Source: Sambucus nigra
Taxonomy: Eukaryota; Streptophyta; Magnoliopsida; Dipsacales; Adoxaceae
NCBI GenBank assembly: GCA_949130495.1
Contig: OX422219.1
Location: forward strand, 266,709,111-266,773,110
Reading direction: 5' to 3'
Length of the DNA stretch: 64,000 nt
Below are positions 24,801 to 35,929 of this stretch, in pieces (the first letter of the stretch is position 1; each line of letters starts with the position of its first letter). The notes under the pieces were generated by a model that was not told the origin of the DNA, did not search any database, and saw only the letters and a program-made list of their open reading frames with translations. The translations under genes were made by a program, and so were the position numbers.

Positions 24801-27396
24801 AGGACCAATTTTTTTAGTTTGATATATTCATTCAAAAGAAAAGAAATATTTTTAAGGAGTTTGGTTTGAAGTATCAATGGGTTTGCACAATGACAATGTA
24901 TCCTAGTTAAGCTTTGTTTTATCACGATGCTATTGATTTGTAGAATCATTAAAATTCTAGGCTTGTGCGCATTGTGCTTCGTTTGTTCATTAAGTTCAAC
25001 TTTTTTTTTTACTTTAGGCTAAATCTTAGTTTGATAAAGTTTTGCGGTCAAGAAGAACTTATTGAACATATTTGAGTGTTTGGGTTATAATTCTTTTGTT
25101 TCTAGTTCACACCCCTTCATTTCGTTCCACACGTTTTGACACATCGATACTATGCTAATGTGTACGACTTATGTATTTTGTGTCATGGTTTGTGGTCGTT
25201 TATACTTATATATGTGTGCCGGATTTTCATTAATATATTTTCATATAAAATATATGGTATGTTTGTTGTATTTATTTCTTTTTAAAAAAATTGAAAAATC
25301 TAAAACAAAAAGTTGGTGTTTGTTAGCCTTTGAGATGATCAATACACATGCTTGATTTAGATCTTTTGTGATGATATCTTTTCTTAGTCATGATGCTCCA
25401 TATTTCTTGTTTATTGTTTCCACTACCTTGTCTATTTGTCTATTTCGATATAAAATAAAATGGGAGAGCAAATTAAAATGGAGTTTTTGATGAGTTTGAA
25501 TTATGGGGGAAAATTCATCTATGATTTACGTTGTTTCGAACTCAATGCATCACGAAGGTATGTGTTTGTTGTCTCATGTGTGTAGGTACTCAAAGCGGAA
25601 TTTAATGACATACGGATGAAGATAATGTGTGGAAAGGGAAGAAGCTTGATGTTTGAAGACAAAGAGACTTATGCCATTCCGTTGTTCTTGGGTTAGTAAG
25701 GGTATTAGTACTGTTTGTAATTTGTAATAGGAGATTTGGTTTTTAATTTGGTGTTTGGTTATTTTATTTGTTTTGTAACAAAATAACCAAAGGAGAAAAT
25801 TTCTAAGAATAATTTTTCTGACATTGTTCATAGCATAGCGTTAGGCTAGTTTGGCTATCCCATTAGAAATCATCATGACAATGAGAAGACGATCCGAACT
25901 CAAGCATCTCCAAGTCTTATGACTTCTCAACATTTCGAAAGTCATAAGACGAAATTAGAGTTTAAATTAATTCGTGGAATTATGTTTTGGATGTTTCGTT
26001 TTCATTAAAATTATGAACATGATTTTTTTCTTTGCGAAAATAATTTTTTTCTAATTGTTGAACCAAACATTTTATAAAATATTTTTTTGACATTTGCGTC
26101 GTTCAAACAACATATGTCTCTCCCTAAAAAAACGTAGGTATCTCGTTAAAATGATATGGCTATATCTTTTGAATGATAGTACATCTCGTTAGAGCGAGCC
26201 AACACCTTAAGGTTGCTATAAATACCTGTTTCATAAACCATTTTGTTCTCGACTTTTGATGAAAATATTACTGCATATTCTGTGCAAAAGTTCTTCAAGT
26301 TTTATGTGTCAAAACACTATTTTAATTCACAATAAAGCGTGCTTAAATATGATTCTTGTGAATTATTTTAGAACCCTATAAGGTTTTGTATCTATTTGTA
26401 TACACCTTGTGGATAGGAACTCCATGGATGACTGGTGATTCCTACGAGGATTCGTGGCTGACAAAGGCTGAGGCTGGGCTGAAGACAGCATATCAATTGG
26501 GAGTACTTGAGGGTATTCCTTGATGAAGATAGAACTGTGTCTTCTTGTGGGTTTGATGTAGTTAATCCATTGCATATTTCATTTTGTACTTTGTAAGTTG
26601 CGATTTACAGTTCATTGTGAAATAAAAGGTTTTTCCCTTTTGGATTTTTTCCTGAAACTTGGCCTTGTCATATTTGCGTGTTTGATTTATCTGTTTTATC
26701 ACATAGTTACATTATTAGGATAAACAAGATAAAATTGGTTTAAATTGTCGCTTCTGCATAATTAAAATTGGTGTTGCATTTTTTGTTAAAATCACCTTTT
26801 GCGAGTGTCCTCGCTTTCTCACCCTAAATTCCTCCTAGTAGGGTTTTATATTTTTTTTTATTTATATTTGTGATCAATAGACACTGTGGAAGCCGATTCA
26901 ACAATTGGTCTTAGATCCTTATAGATATTTCCTATAGGTTAAACACAACCATATTGCCTAATTAAAATGATTATATATGTGCATGGATGTTTGGCAGAAT
27001 GTTAATTTGTGCTAAATTTTGTTATACAATGATCTAATTCTGCTACTGTGGTCACGTATTTTGATTCCTATTTTATGTGATTGGATCCCACAATAGTTTA
27101 TTCGTGGTTAATTTTAATTATGTTAGATAAATGTAATATTGATGTAGCATGCGATCTCATGTTGAGAGGAATATGAACAATATGGTTTTATTATATAATG
27201 AATGTACATTAATGTAGAATGTCAACTCCTTCGTGGAGGCATAGGATTTCTGTAATATATCTACATTTTGGATTTGTTTTTGTTGAATATTTTAAGACCA
27301 CGTGGAATCCCATACCATCTCAACATAATGGAAATAAAGAGTTGATTAGGATCAAGAAGGGTATTTGGTTTTCAATATGATATGGACTCCTATCTA
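24801..27396. other. AT-rich intergenic stretch, no gene seen
   Basis: No coding domain or convincing long frame was found. About 25690-26720 has copia-LTR character: a TATA element gctataaatacc at 26215-26226, a leader with 'gtggataggaactccatgg', then aataaaaggtttttccc near 26620. No matched LTR, PBS or target duplication was found, so it is left unassigned. Confidence 0.4.
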
Positions 27397-27401
27397 TAAT
27401 A

Positions 27402-29255
27402 TGTCATACCGCGTAATTTTGAGGGATTTATTTATGAATATGGTATATGATTTTAGTAATATTATTATTTTATTAATCGGGGATAATATAATTTATTTTG
27501 GTTCGAAATTGAATCAACCATTTAAATTTAATTGACTTTTGGACATTTTGTAATGGTTTAAATATATAAAGTTGACAATTTTGAATTAAAGGGAAATATA
27601 GTAATATGCGTTAGCTTAGGCTCCAAGCTAGAGTTTGAGAGAGGGGTTATATAAGGAATATTATGCGTGATTATAAGTAAAGGGAGATAAAAAAAAAGAG
27701 ATGCCATTATGCGTGATTATTAACCATTTGTTCTCTCAGTGCAACCTTAGTAAAAGTATATGGGAGGAGGTGATGCTAAGGAACTAGTGCTACAGGGATG
27801 CCCAGGGTCTGAATAGTGAGTTGGTTTTGGCTACTGTTAACCACTCTACGAAGACCCTTTGTGACAAGATTAGATCCCTATCCTTTACTACCACTATCTA
27901 TTGCATTTGGATGGGGAGGAATGCTAGATGCTTTAAGCATGTCTCCAATTCCCTAGATTCCATTATCAAGGGTATTGAAAACATGGTTAGAGCAAAAGCT
28001 CTCACGTGGAAAAAGGACATAAGGAGTTTTACTAACTGGATGGCTTGTGTGTACTGGAACATCCCTGAAGATAGGCTTCTAATTTAGGATTTGATTGGTT
28101 TCTGCCTTGTTGGCCTGTTTGCCTGTGGGGTATGCCCCTGGGTTCCTCCTTTGTATATCCTTTAGTTTTTTATATACAATTAAATTCCCCCCCCCCTCCC
28201 CCCAAAAAAAAAAGAGATGCCAAAAACGAAATCTAAAGAGGCAAAAACGAGTGGAATGATAAGAGCCAATTTGGAATGTTTAGATCTTCTTTTTGAGTGC
28301 ATTCGAATGAGATTTGAGAAAAACTCAAAACACATACCTGACTCAATTTTTCGTCTAGAATCCAAATCTGAATTCAGATTGACGATTCGAATAATTTTGG
28401 ATCTAATTTTTATGGGTTTTTAAAATAGGACTATTTGGTGATATCCCGTGTTGGGGCTAGAACATGATTTGTTTATATTCGCAAGAGGAACGTAATGGTG
28501 TGATCAGATTTTGAGGCTGATTTTTATGTGACGATTCATGCTATGATTTTAAGGTATGGGGTTTTACACAATATGCTCCTAAATCTCGCGAGTGTTTATG
28601 CCGTTGATTTCTTGTTTAATTGAACTCATATTTGAATTGATAAATTCTTGAAAATCTAGAAAAATAATTATTGAATTATTTTGATTCATGTGGTATTATT
28701 CATGTTGTTGTTGAGCACATTGTCATGAGATTTTAATATGGCACGGATGTTGGGCACCCGCCAAAATTTCTGCTTCCCGGGGCTATGGCTTGATAAAGCA
28801 TATGCGGATGGGGTGAGGCCTGGTGACCCGGTTAATGTGTTATTCCGAAATTTATTGATAAAATGCTATTGAGATTTACATTTGATTTGAATATTCGTAT
28901 CCGTATTGTTGTGCTTTATTCATCACTAACATATTATTGTAGAGCATCTTCCTGTCGTATTGTGTACTTCCCCATATTTTCTTTTAGTGGTAGGTTAGCG
29001 CGGATTTTGGGGCGCTATGGAGATTGATTTTAGCGAGAATTATTTGGGAAAGATTTGTATTATTTTGATGTATAGAGCTTTGGAGATTTGTATTTTAATT
29101 TTTGAGTTAGATGTTGTAATTGTAGAGATTGAGATTAGTGGATTTATATTATTGTGGGTTTATTTAGATGCTCTATATCTTGTCACTTGTGGATTTGGAT
29201 TTATTTTATCGCATTAGCGCTCCGTTCGCTCTCCCCGGGCGGGAGGGGTGTTACA
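27402..29255 (+). mobile_element. Solo gypsy-type LTR with perfect TSD
   Basis: The block starts TGTCATACCGCG at 27402 and ends GGGGTGTTACA at 29255. It is flanked by identical 5-bp TAATA at 27397-27401 and 29256-29260. No PBS or internal domain adjoins it, so this is a solo LTR left by LTR-LTR recombination. Removing the LINE insertion (27706-28221) gives an original length of about 1.34 kb. The orientation is set by the TGTCATACC...GGTGTTACA ends. Confidence 0.88.
27706..28204 (+). mobile_element. 5'-truncated L1-type LINE insertion
   Basis: A LINE 3' fragment lies inside the solo LTR. Coding remnant: HLFSQCNLSKSIWEEVM at about 27726-27776, the zinc-binding segment at the end of plant L1 ORF2. 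It continues, after a stop and a frame change, into an 88-codon frame at 27821-28087 with IYCIWMGRNARCF followed by KHVSNS. A 3' UTR ends in a C-rich run (C10-T-C6, 28187-28203) before an A run. Target duplications of 17 bp, nine A then GAGATGCC, lie at 27689-27705 and 28205-28221. A-rich target starts fit L1 target-primed reverse transcription. The first 15 bp (27706-27720) are not LINE but a copy of 27660-27674. The element is severely truncated and inactive. Confidence 0.88.
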
Positions 29256-29332
29256 TAATAGAGTTGCATCTTGGCTATAACAACTTGTATTCCTTATTAA
29301 TTTTTGTTCTATAGCTATCTTATTGTGTAAAA

Positions 29333-30433
29333 TGGGGTGGTCCGGCTATATGTAGAATTATAGGCTATGCCACACACACACATAAACCAAATTATATTTT
29401 GTCCCAATTTTATCTTGATTAAATGACGTGAACTTAATCACGCAAGACACTGAAACTAAATCCAACCACATAAACCACAAAATAAAAATGAGAAGATAGG
29501 AGATGAGGAAAAATACCTTTCAAGCAAAACCAATATTTCACTAATGTTATGACTAGGTATTTCAGAGACATGAACATACTTACAAAAACTTAGACTACAT
29601 TAATTGACGTGGTAGAGTCTTCTATCCTTATTGTGAACAAACAGCGATGCAGATCCAACAATGCTCCACAATAAGCCCCACTTGCGTCGGTGTCCACTGA
29701 TCAGCCTCAGGAAACTGTATACCAATCTTCGGAAGTGGATAATTAACTCCATAAGGTTAAAAACTGTAGGTCTATTCTTTTACGTCCTGAAAAAATGCTT
29801 AACAAATCATACAAGGGGTTTGGATTGTAGAATAAAAGAGTTTTAATAAAACTAGGGTTTGGAGACCTTTTGGTATAGAATGGGAAGCCAATGTTTGCCC
29901 AAAATCTCGTGAAAAACAGATCCCAAGAGCTCTTTTTGTAGAAAACATAATTTTTGAGGCGGCACAAAAGTTGAAAAAACTCGTTCGAATGAAAACAAGA
30001 CCTCATTCAAACAAAAATGCTAACTCGTCCCAACAAAAAACTAATATTGTTTGAACTAGCTTCGAACACGCTTCGAATGGTATTAGTTTCGCTAATAGAG
30101 AAAAGTCATTTGATGTTCGTTTCAAGAAATGACTAATTTTGTTTAAACAAAACTTAAAAAAAAAATATTTTTCTTTCGAAAAACATTTTAAAATCCAGTC
30201 TAAAATTTTTTATGAAAAAAAAATCCCTGAATAAAATGTAATCACAGAATTAAAACTATATACCTTTTTCGATGATTGTAGCGATAATATCAACTCTTTC
30301 GATCCTCGATAGTTGCATTCAGTCACTAACTTGTCTTCATTTGAATCTCTTGAGAATGTACATGATGTCGAATAGGTGTAATATAATATGCCAAACTAAA
30401 ATAGAATGAGAAAGTACAAATCTTTCTCTTACA
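29333..30433 (-). repeat. 3' LTR of SIRE/Maximus-like copia element
   Basis: This is about 1.1 kb and homologous in direct orientation to 39705-40777. Shared blocks include an (AC)n run near the left end, 'ccacaaaataaaaat', 'gaagataggagatgag' and 'ccaaactaaaatagaatga'. On the minus strand it starts TGTAAGAGAAAG at 30433 and is preceded by a polypurine tract, CAAAGGGGGATATT. The two LTRs are substantially diverged. No matching target duplication was found (flanks TAAAA and CTTTA). Confidence 0.8.
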
Positions 30434-30448
30434 AATATCCCCCTTTGG
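30434..30448 (-). other. Polypurine tract of copia element
   Basis: On the minus strand CCAAAGGGGGATATT directly precedes the 3' LTR start, the standard plus-strand priming site for an LTR retroelement. Confidence 0.75.
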
Positions 30449-31557
30449 TTATTTCGGCACAAAACATAAATCCAAAAAATAACACCTAAGACAAGTTCAT
30501 CAAATGCCTTCCCAAACTCGAAAAGAAAAAGACACTTGTGACTTTGTCTTCCCTTAACAATATTCATCATGTAGTCCATGAAATCATCAAGGAGGAAATT
30601 ACCTACACACATGAAGCAAAAAAATACCGTGATGCATGGAGTTTAAATTAAAAGAAATAAAAAACCCACCTTATTATGAATACCCTTTGAATATATTCTC
30701 CCCCTTTCTATCCGTATTAGACTAAAGATTAGGAACTAATCCTAAAAGTTAGCATCACGAGAATCCAAATATGAAATAATCATCATAAAGAATAATCAAT
30801 TAAGTATATATAATGAAACTTCATAAACCAACAATTTTTGAACTTTTTCAAAATTTTTGAGTATAAAGATTTACATTTAAGTACAAACAATAAAAACCAT
30901 GGAATATCACAAAAATATACGAATCATGGAAATTGAGTGAATGGGTGAGAACTTAAAGCAAGAGAAAATCAACATAGGCTTTCATAGTGATGGTGTACGA
31001 AGTCAAAGAGATACTCCTAAAGAAAGAAATCAATTCAAATTTAGGTGTAAAAATATTGAACGAAATGAAGTTGACTTAACTCATACAAAATTCCATAAAT
31101 TTCAATGCTTCTCAAATAAATAACTCCAATCTATTCGATAGTTTTGAAGGAATTTTATTTTGCAAACGCATTAATCTTCAACTTATAACACCCTCAAAAT
31201 CTCACATTTTAAGCATAAGCTCGCAATTTATTTGAAGTAAATATATGGCTCATGTAAATAAAGCATCAATGAAAAAAATGACCTTAGCATTTATATTTTT
31301 GTGCATTGAAATCATATTTTAGGCTCTTGCCAATGGTGGATTTTCACACAAACAAGATTGCTTCTTTCGTAGCTCATTTCCATTCCTTAAACATAAATCA
31401 ATTTTCTGATAAAAAAATTTGAGTAATGGTTCTTACATGCATACTTAGTTACTATTTCATTTTATTTGTTATCAAGCACGATTGAGATGGGAACATACTA
31501 TTCGACATATGACAAGAAATAACAATGTTCAAAAGGTTCATGCATGTGTGCAATAAA
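30449..31557 (-). other. Interior of copia element, 3' part, no coding domain
   Basis: This is AT-rich DNA between the PPT and the CACTA insertion. No reverse transcriptase, RNase H or integrase could be recognised, so pol was probably deleted or was absent from this copy. Small open frames here lack any family feature. Confidence 0.5.
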
Positions 31558-31605
31558 CATTACACCAAAATGGCCAAATTATCACCTTTTAGACGGCCAC
31601 CCTTG

Positions 31606-31760
31606 TCACGGTCAATGACCGTGACAACAAACACGCTTTTTGTGTCACGGTCATTGACCGTGACAAGACCATGAAAAATGTTATTGTCACGGACTTCTCA
31701 CGGTCCATGACCGTGAAAATACTTAAAATAATTATCACGGTCAAGGACCTAATTCCCACC
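31606..31760. repeat. CACTA left subterminal palindromic repeats
   Basis: Copies of TGTCACGGTCAATGACCGTG and variants lie near 31606, 31640, 31685 and 31730. Each is an inverted repeat of GTCACGGTCA. In En/Spm, subterminal repeats bind the TNPA protein; that role here is by family analogy. Confidence 0.85.
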
Positions 31761-31859
31761 ATTTTTGGTTTTCCCCCCTCTCTTTCTCTCTAAGCGATTT
31801 CGAGGTCTCTCTCTCTCTCTCTCTAAGGTGTGTTTTTTCCTCTCTTTCTCTTTCATTTC

Positions 31860-32150
31860 TATATCTGTGTGTATGTGTGTGTATATATGTGTATATGTAT
31901 GTGTATATATGTGTGTGGTGGTGTGCAGTGGGGGAGGGGGGCAGGGGGTGGTGGGGGTGGGGGTGGGAGGTGTGGTGGGCGGAGGGGCGCAAGGGGTGTG
32001 GTGTGGTGTGTGTGTACGTGTGTGTGTGTGTGTGTGTGTGCAGGTGTGGTGGGGGTGGGGTGAAGGGGGCAGGGGGGGGGGGGGGGGGAGGGGGCAGGTG
32101 GTGTGGTGGTGTGTGCGTGTGTGTGTGTGCAGGTGTGTGTAGGGGTGCCA
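31860..32150 (+). repeat. GT/G-rich low-complexity tract
   Basis: (GT)n stretches alternate with G runs, including 17 consecutive G at 32072-32088. It is strongly strand-asymmetric. It generates long false frames rich in Gly/Val/Cys (+) or Pro/His/Thr (-). Further G-rich patches lie at 32908-33000 and 33085-33100. Confidence 0.95.
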
Positions 32151-33208
32151 ATTTTTGACACAACACAATAACCCGACACGAAGTTAGCGGGTTAGGGTTG
32201 ACGATTTTATGGAGAATATATTAGATAATTTATATATCTTGATAGACATTCTATAAAACTTATGGAGAATCGGACGATAAATTATTTATGTGTTGCAAGA
32301 AGTTGAAATTAATTAAATTTAAGTTATTGTAGGCCTATAAGCGGTATGATTGGTTAAGAGAGAAGAAAAAAATTATTTTATATTTTACTTAATGTATAGC
32401 TTTAATTGTAATTTTAATTGCATAGATTTAGATGAAAGAAAATTAATAATTAGTGACCATTTCATATGAAAGTAGGATTACCCCTCATTGTAAATTAGTA
32501 AATTAATAATTGTATATTTTAATTGTTAGTTTAATTGATGAAATGGATTAATTGAGGAGATGAATTAGAAGGAGTACGGGATACACATTTGTTGTTGGTA
32601 TTGCTGTTGGATTATAGTGGATCGATGTTGGGTTGGTTAATAGTAAAAGTGGCATTACCACTGGATTATTGTCCATATGGGGGTGGGATTTTTTAACTTT
32701 TTTTTTAAAATTACTTTGTATATCGAACAGTATATAATTATTAATAATTATTGGATTATTGTCCATATGGGGGTTGACCAATGTGGGTTTTTAGGTGTAT
32801 CTGGTGGGTATTCTTTAGTGGTTAATTCTAGATATTATTAATAAAGATAAGTAGGGATCTTTTGGTATGGATGAAAATTGCTATATTATTAATAATTATT
32901 GTGTGGGGCAAGGTGGGGGTGGGGGCACGGTCGGGCAAGGGGGTGGGGCAAGGTGGGGGTAGGGGACAGGGTGGGTGGTGGGGTAGGGGTGGGGGGCTGT
33001 GTGAAAGTAGGATTGCCCATCATTGTAAATTAGTAAATCAATAATTGTATACTTTAATTGATGAAAATAATTATTGTGTGTGTGGTGGGGGAGGGGGTGT
33101 ATGAAAGTAAATTAATAATTAGTGCTCATTTTTATTTGTAGTAATTTTACATATTTGCATGTCTTCTTCTAATTTTATTTTATCTATACTAATAACATTT
33201 TTTTACAG

Positions 33209-34577
33209 CCAGGTATTAAGGCGAGGATGATGATGTTGTCTGGGCTCGGTGGTAGCGGAGGCGACGAGGGATCCTCGGCCCCTAGGCTCTCCAAATATGG
33301 CAAATTTGGGATTATCATCGAGAACAAGTCAGAGCTACTAGCGAGATCCCTCGACCTGGTAAAGATGGTCATCGGCCCTGGGTTTATGACTTCGAAGGCG
33401 GTGCCATATGAGCTCATGTTAGCTATTTGGGTGGGACTACAAGTAATATATTTATATTTATATGAATATTTCAATTTCAATTTTGATTTCAATTTCATTT
33501 TATATTTATATTTATATTTATTCACAACTAACATTGTATTTGTTGGATAGGAACAATTCAACTTGGATCCAAAGCTAAGCGATTCCGTCTTGGAGCAGTT
33601 GAGGGAGCAACACAAGACGTGGAAGAAAAATATACGAACATGGTACTTTGGGAAAACACGAGAGTCCATTATATAAAGGCAGGAATCCCTCCCGCCGAAG
33701 GAGCCGATCTCATTGGCACAATGGCAAAAGTTCACTGACAATGAGATCGGGGAGCAACAATCGGCATCTCGCCAATCAGGGAGGGAAAATCGGGCAAAAA
33801 AGATGGACGTGCACTACTCCGACCGGACGTCCTACGCCGAGGTGGAGCATAGGATGATGGTAAGATTTAATTTTTCTATAACTACATAAATATATTATTC
33901 TGCATTATTTTACTTTGCGGGGCTGATACTAATTTTACTTTATTTTATTTCAGGGGATAGGGAGTGGCCCTGGAGGTAAGCCACATAGGCTCGATACTTA
34001 TGTGGCTCTTCGGACGAAGAAGGGGAAGGACAAGGAGGTGTCCCCGAGCGTCACGGACACGATTGTAAGTAATCCAACAGTTTACTTTTTGTTAATTATG
34101 TTATAATTTTTTAGTTTACTTATTTTATTAATCATGTGCTTTTTGTCGTTTCAGGCAAAGCTTAAGGAAGTGCATGAGTCGTAGTCTGATGCCGACAAGG
34201 CATCTTTGTCCACAGACGCACTCCGCCAAGTGCTTGGCTCTGATCGCAAGGGAAGGACAAGGGTGGAGACCTCGTGGGTGGCCAAATCTAGGATCATCGA
34301 ATTGGAGACGAGCGACACCGGGTTGGCTTGAACGGTGGATTCAGATGACGCGAAGCTATCCCATTTGGAGGCGACGGTCCAAGATATGTCCTCATTCATG
34401 AAGCGTACGTTGGGTGGAGACCGTAAGGTGAATGGTAAGGAGAAGGAGGTGGAGGAGGAGGTGCGTGAGGACGAGGTGCAGGATGGTGAGGATGTGGACC
34501 TTGCTGCTTCATCACCGACACGTGCATACTTCGATGATCCACTTCCCTATTTGTCTCCCTTCAACAGACTGATGTAG
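33209..34577 (+). pseudogene. Ptta/En/Spm (TNPA-like) transposase gene, broken
   Basis: The gene is spliced, with canonical GT-AG introns that I infer at 33443-33550, 33860-33953 and 34065-34154. The first visible exon follows an acceptor TTTTTTTACAG and has ATG at 33227; it encodes LSGLGGSGGDE, then LSKYGKFGIIIENKSELL. Exon 2 holds WKKNIRTWYFGKT, EPISLAQWQKF and DVHYSDRTSYAEVEHRMM. Exon 3 holds KPHRLDTYVALRTKKGK. Exon 4 holds an acidic, Lys/Glu-rich tail ending at TAG 34575-34577. The W..NIR..YF / W / NRA / H..S..S.A / P.R...F..T..K order is that of the plant transposase family PF03004. Stops break it: TAA in exon 2 (about 33673), TAG at 34182 and TGA near 34329, all in an otherwise open frame. 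The product would bind the subterminal repeats and join in transposition. Confidence 0.8.
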
Positions 34578-35065
34578 ACACTTGGTTGGCTGAGCGTGTT
34601 CATATTGGACGTATTTGATGACCAGCGGATAGGGCGGAGGTTGAGGGACCCGAATATCATCCAGGGTGGAATAGTTCATGGAAGTGAGCTTCAAGAGATC
34701 GAGTACAAAGTGCTTGTCACCCATGTGATACCCGTGAAAGAGAACTCCCTATTGTGGTTGCACGAACAATGCGACACAATGCATATTAGTGGGTGTGTCA
34801 GTTCGTATATCGTGTGGCCTATTCACCTCCTCACATTTACCCCACACATGTAGTGACATTATTTTTAAGTTGGTACATTTGAATTATATTTGGATTATAT
34901 CGTCATGTATATTGTTTCTATTTTGAATATATATTTGCATTATCTTTAGTTTATTTTGATATATGATGTTTGAACAGGTACAACGTTGCTATAACATGTA
35001 CAAATATACTGCTGGGCAGTGGCAGTGGTACTGCCCAGCAGATTTTTTTTAAATTCTGCCCAGAA

Positions 35066-35305
35066 TTGTCACGGTCAATGACCATGACAATTTTTTTAAA
35101 AAGGGTCAAGGCTTTGTCACGATTATTAACCGTGACTAAACTTGTCACGGTCAGGGGCCGTGACACGACCGTGACAATTCAAACGAACTTGTCACGGTCA
35201 ATAAGCGTGACAAGTCCGTGACAAAAAAAGTTGTCTCGCCCCGAATTGTCACGGTCATTGACCTTGACAAGTTGAACTTGTCAAGGTCAATGACCGTGAT
35301 AATTA
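35066..35305. repeat. CACTA right subterminal palindromic repeats
   Basis: At least six copies of GTCACGGTCA/TGACCGTGAC, in both orientations and often as complete palindromes, lie between 35066 and 35302. Just left of them is a short GC-rich hairpin, CTGCTGGGCAG...CTGCCCAGCAG, at about 35010-35042. Confidence 0.88.
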
Positions 35306-35929
35306 GGCAGATTTGGTGTAGTGAAAGACGATATAATGAGTCAAGCATAATGAAGTAATCGTCAAAGAAAAACGCAATGCTAAATATGCATTATTAAGCA
35401 CACATAAAAAATGAAGACAACACCCATAACACCGTGAATAAGTCACATGAATGGACTGAATGAAATTGTGATTCGAACATCTTATATGCGCATCCATATA
35501 CGGGGTAAAAGAAAATACAAAAAATATTTTTCAATTTTTGAATTTTTTTATCAAAAACAGTTTTTTTGAAAAATTTTCGATATCTAAAAGAAAAGAATTT
35601 TTTTTTTGGAATTTTTGATATATACATATAGAAAACAATCTAGTCATAGGGGCAAGTGATAAGACAATCTAGTTGTAGGGGAAAATGATAAACAATGTGA
35701 AAAACACCTATACTATGAACAAGTTCTGACCTCAATCGTTTGTCCAGGAGGTGTTCTCAGAAGGAGTAGACATCCTTTGAAATTCTTCCAACAAATATTG
35801 AGAAGTCTTAGTGTAAAAATCCAGTTGCTTTCGAAGACTAGCGAAATACCTATGGCAGTGTGTGGGAGCATGCGTGTGAGTACCTCTTCTTAGCTTAAAA
35901 AAAAACTTCCTAAGGTGACCTATTTATTT

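Larger units (their letters stand above)
31558..35323 (+). mobile_element. CACTA (En/Spm) DNA transposon, complete ends
   Basis: The element is 3,766 bp. The left terminus is CATTACACCAAAATGGCC; the right terminus in reverse complement is CACTACACCAAATCTGCC, 14 of 18 matching, with the left end carrying T for C at position 3. Flanking 3-bp duplications AAA/AAA (31555-31557, 35324-35326) fit CACTA. Both ends carry dense subterminal copies of GTCACGGTCA/TGACCGTGAC. Inside are a G/GT-rich low-complexity block and one spliced, broken Ptta/En/Spm-type transposase gene; the larger TNP2-type transposase was not seen. It sits in the interior of the minus-strand copia element. Confidence 0.92.

Noticed and set aside
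28217..28423. 68-codon frame MPKTKSKEAKTSG...
   Set aside because: It starts inside the LINE target duplication and continues in non-coding solo LTR sequence.
30337..30612. 91-codon minus-strand frame crossing the PPT and LTR
   Set aside because: It spans the polypurine tract into the LTR start, which cannot be a real copia pol end without RNase H motifs; none are seen.
31741..32179. Overlapping long frames rich in Pro/His/Thr or Gly/Val
   Set aside because: All come from the GT/G-rich tract in the CACTA element and overlap on both strands.
33184..33741. 185-codon minus-strand frame opposite the transposase exons
   Set aside because: It is the antisense shadow of the GC-richer exons of the TNPA-like gene and crosses an AT-rich intron; no domain features.
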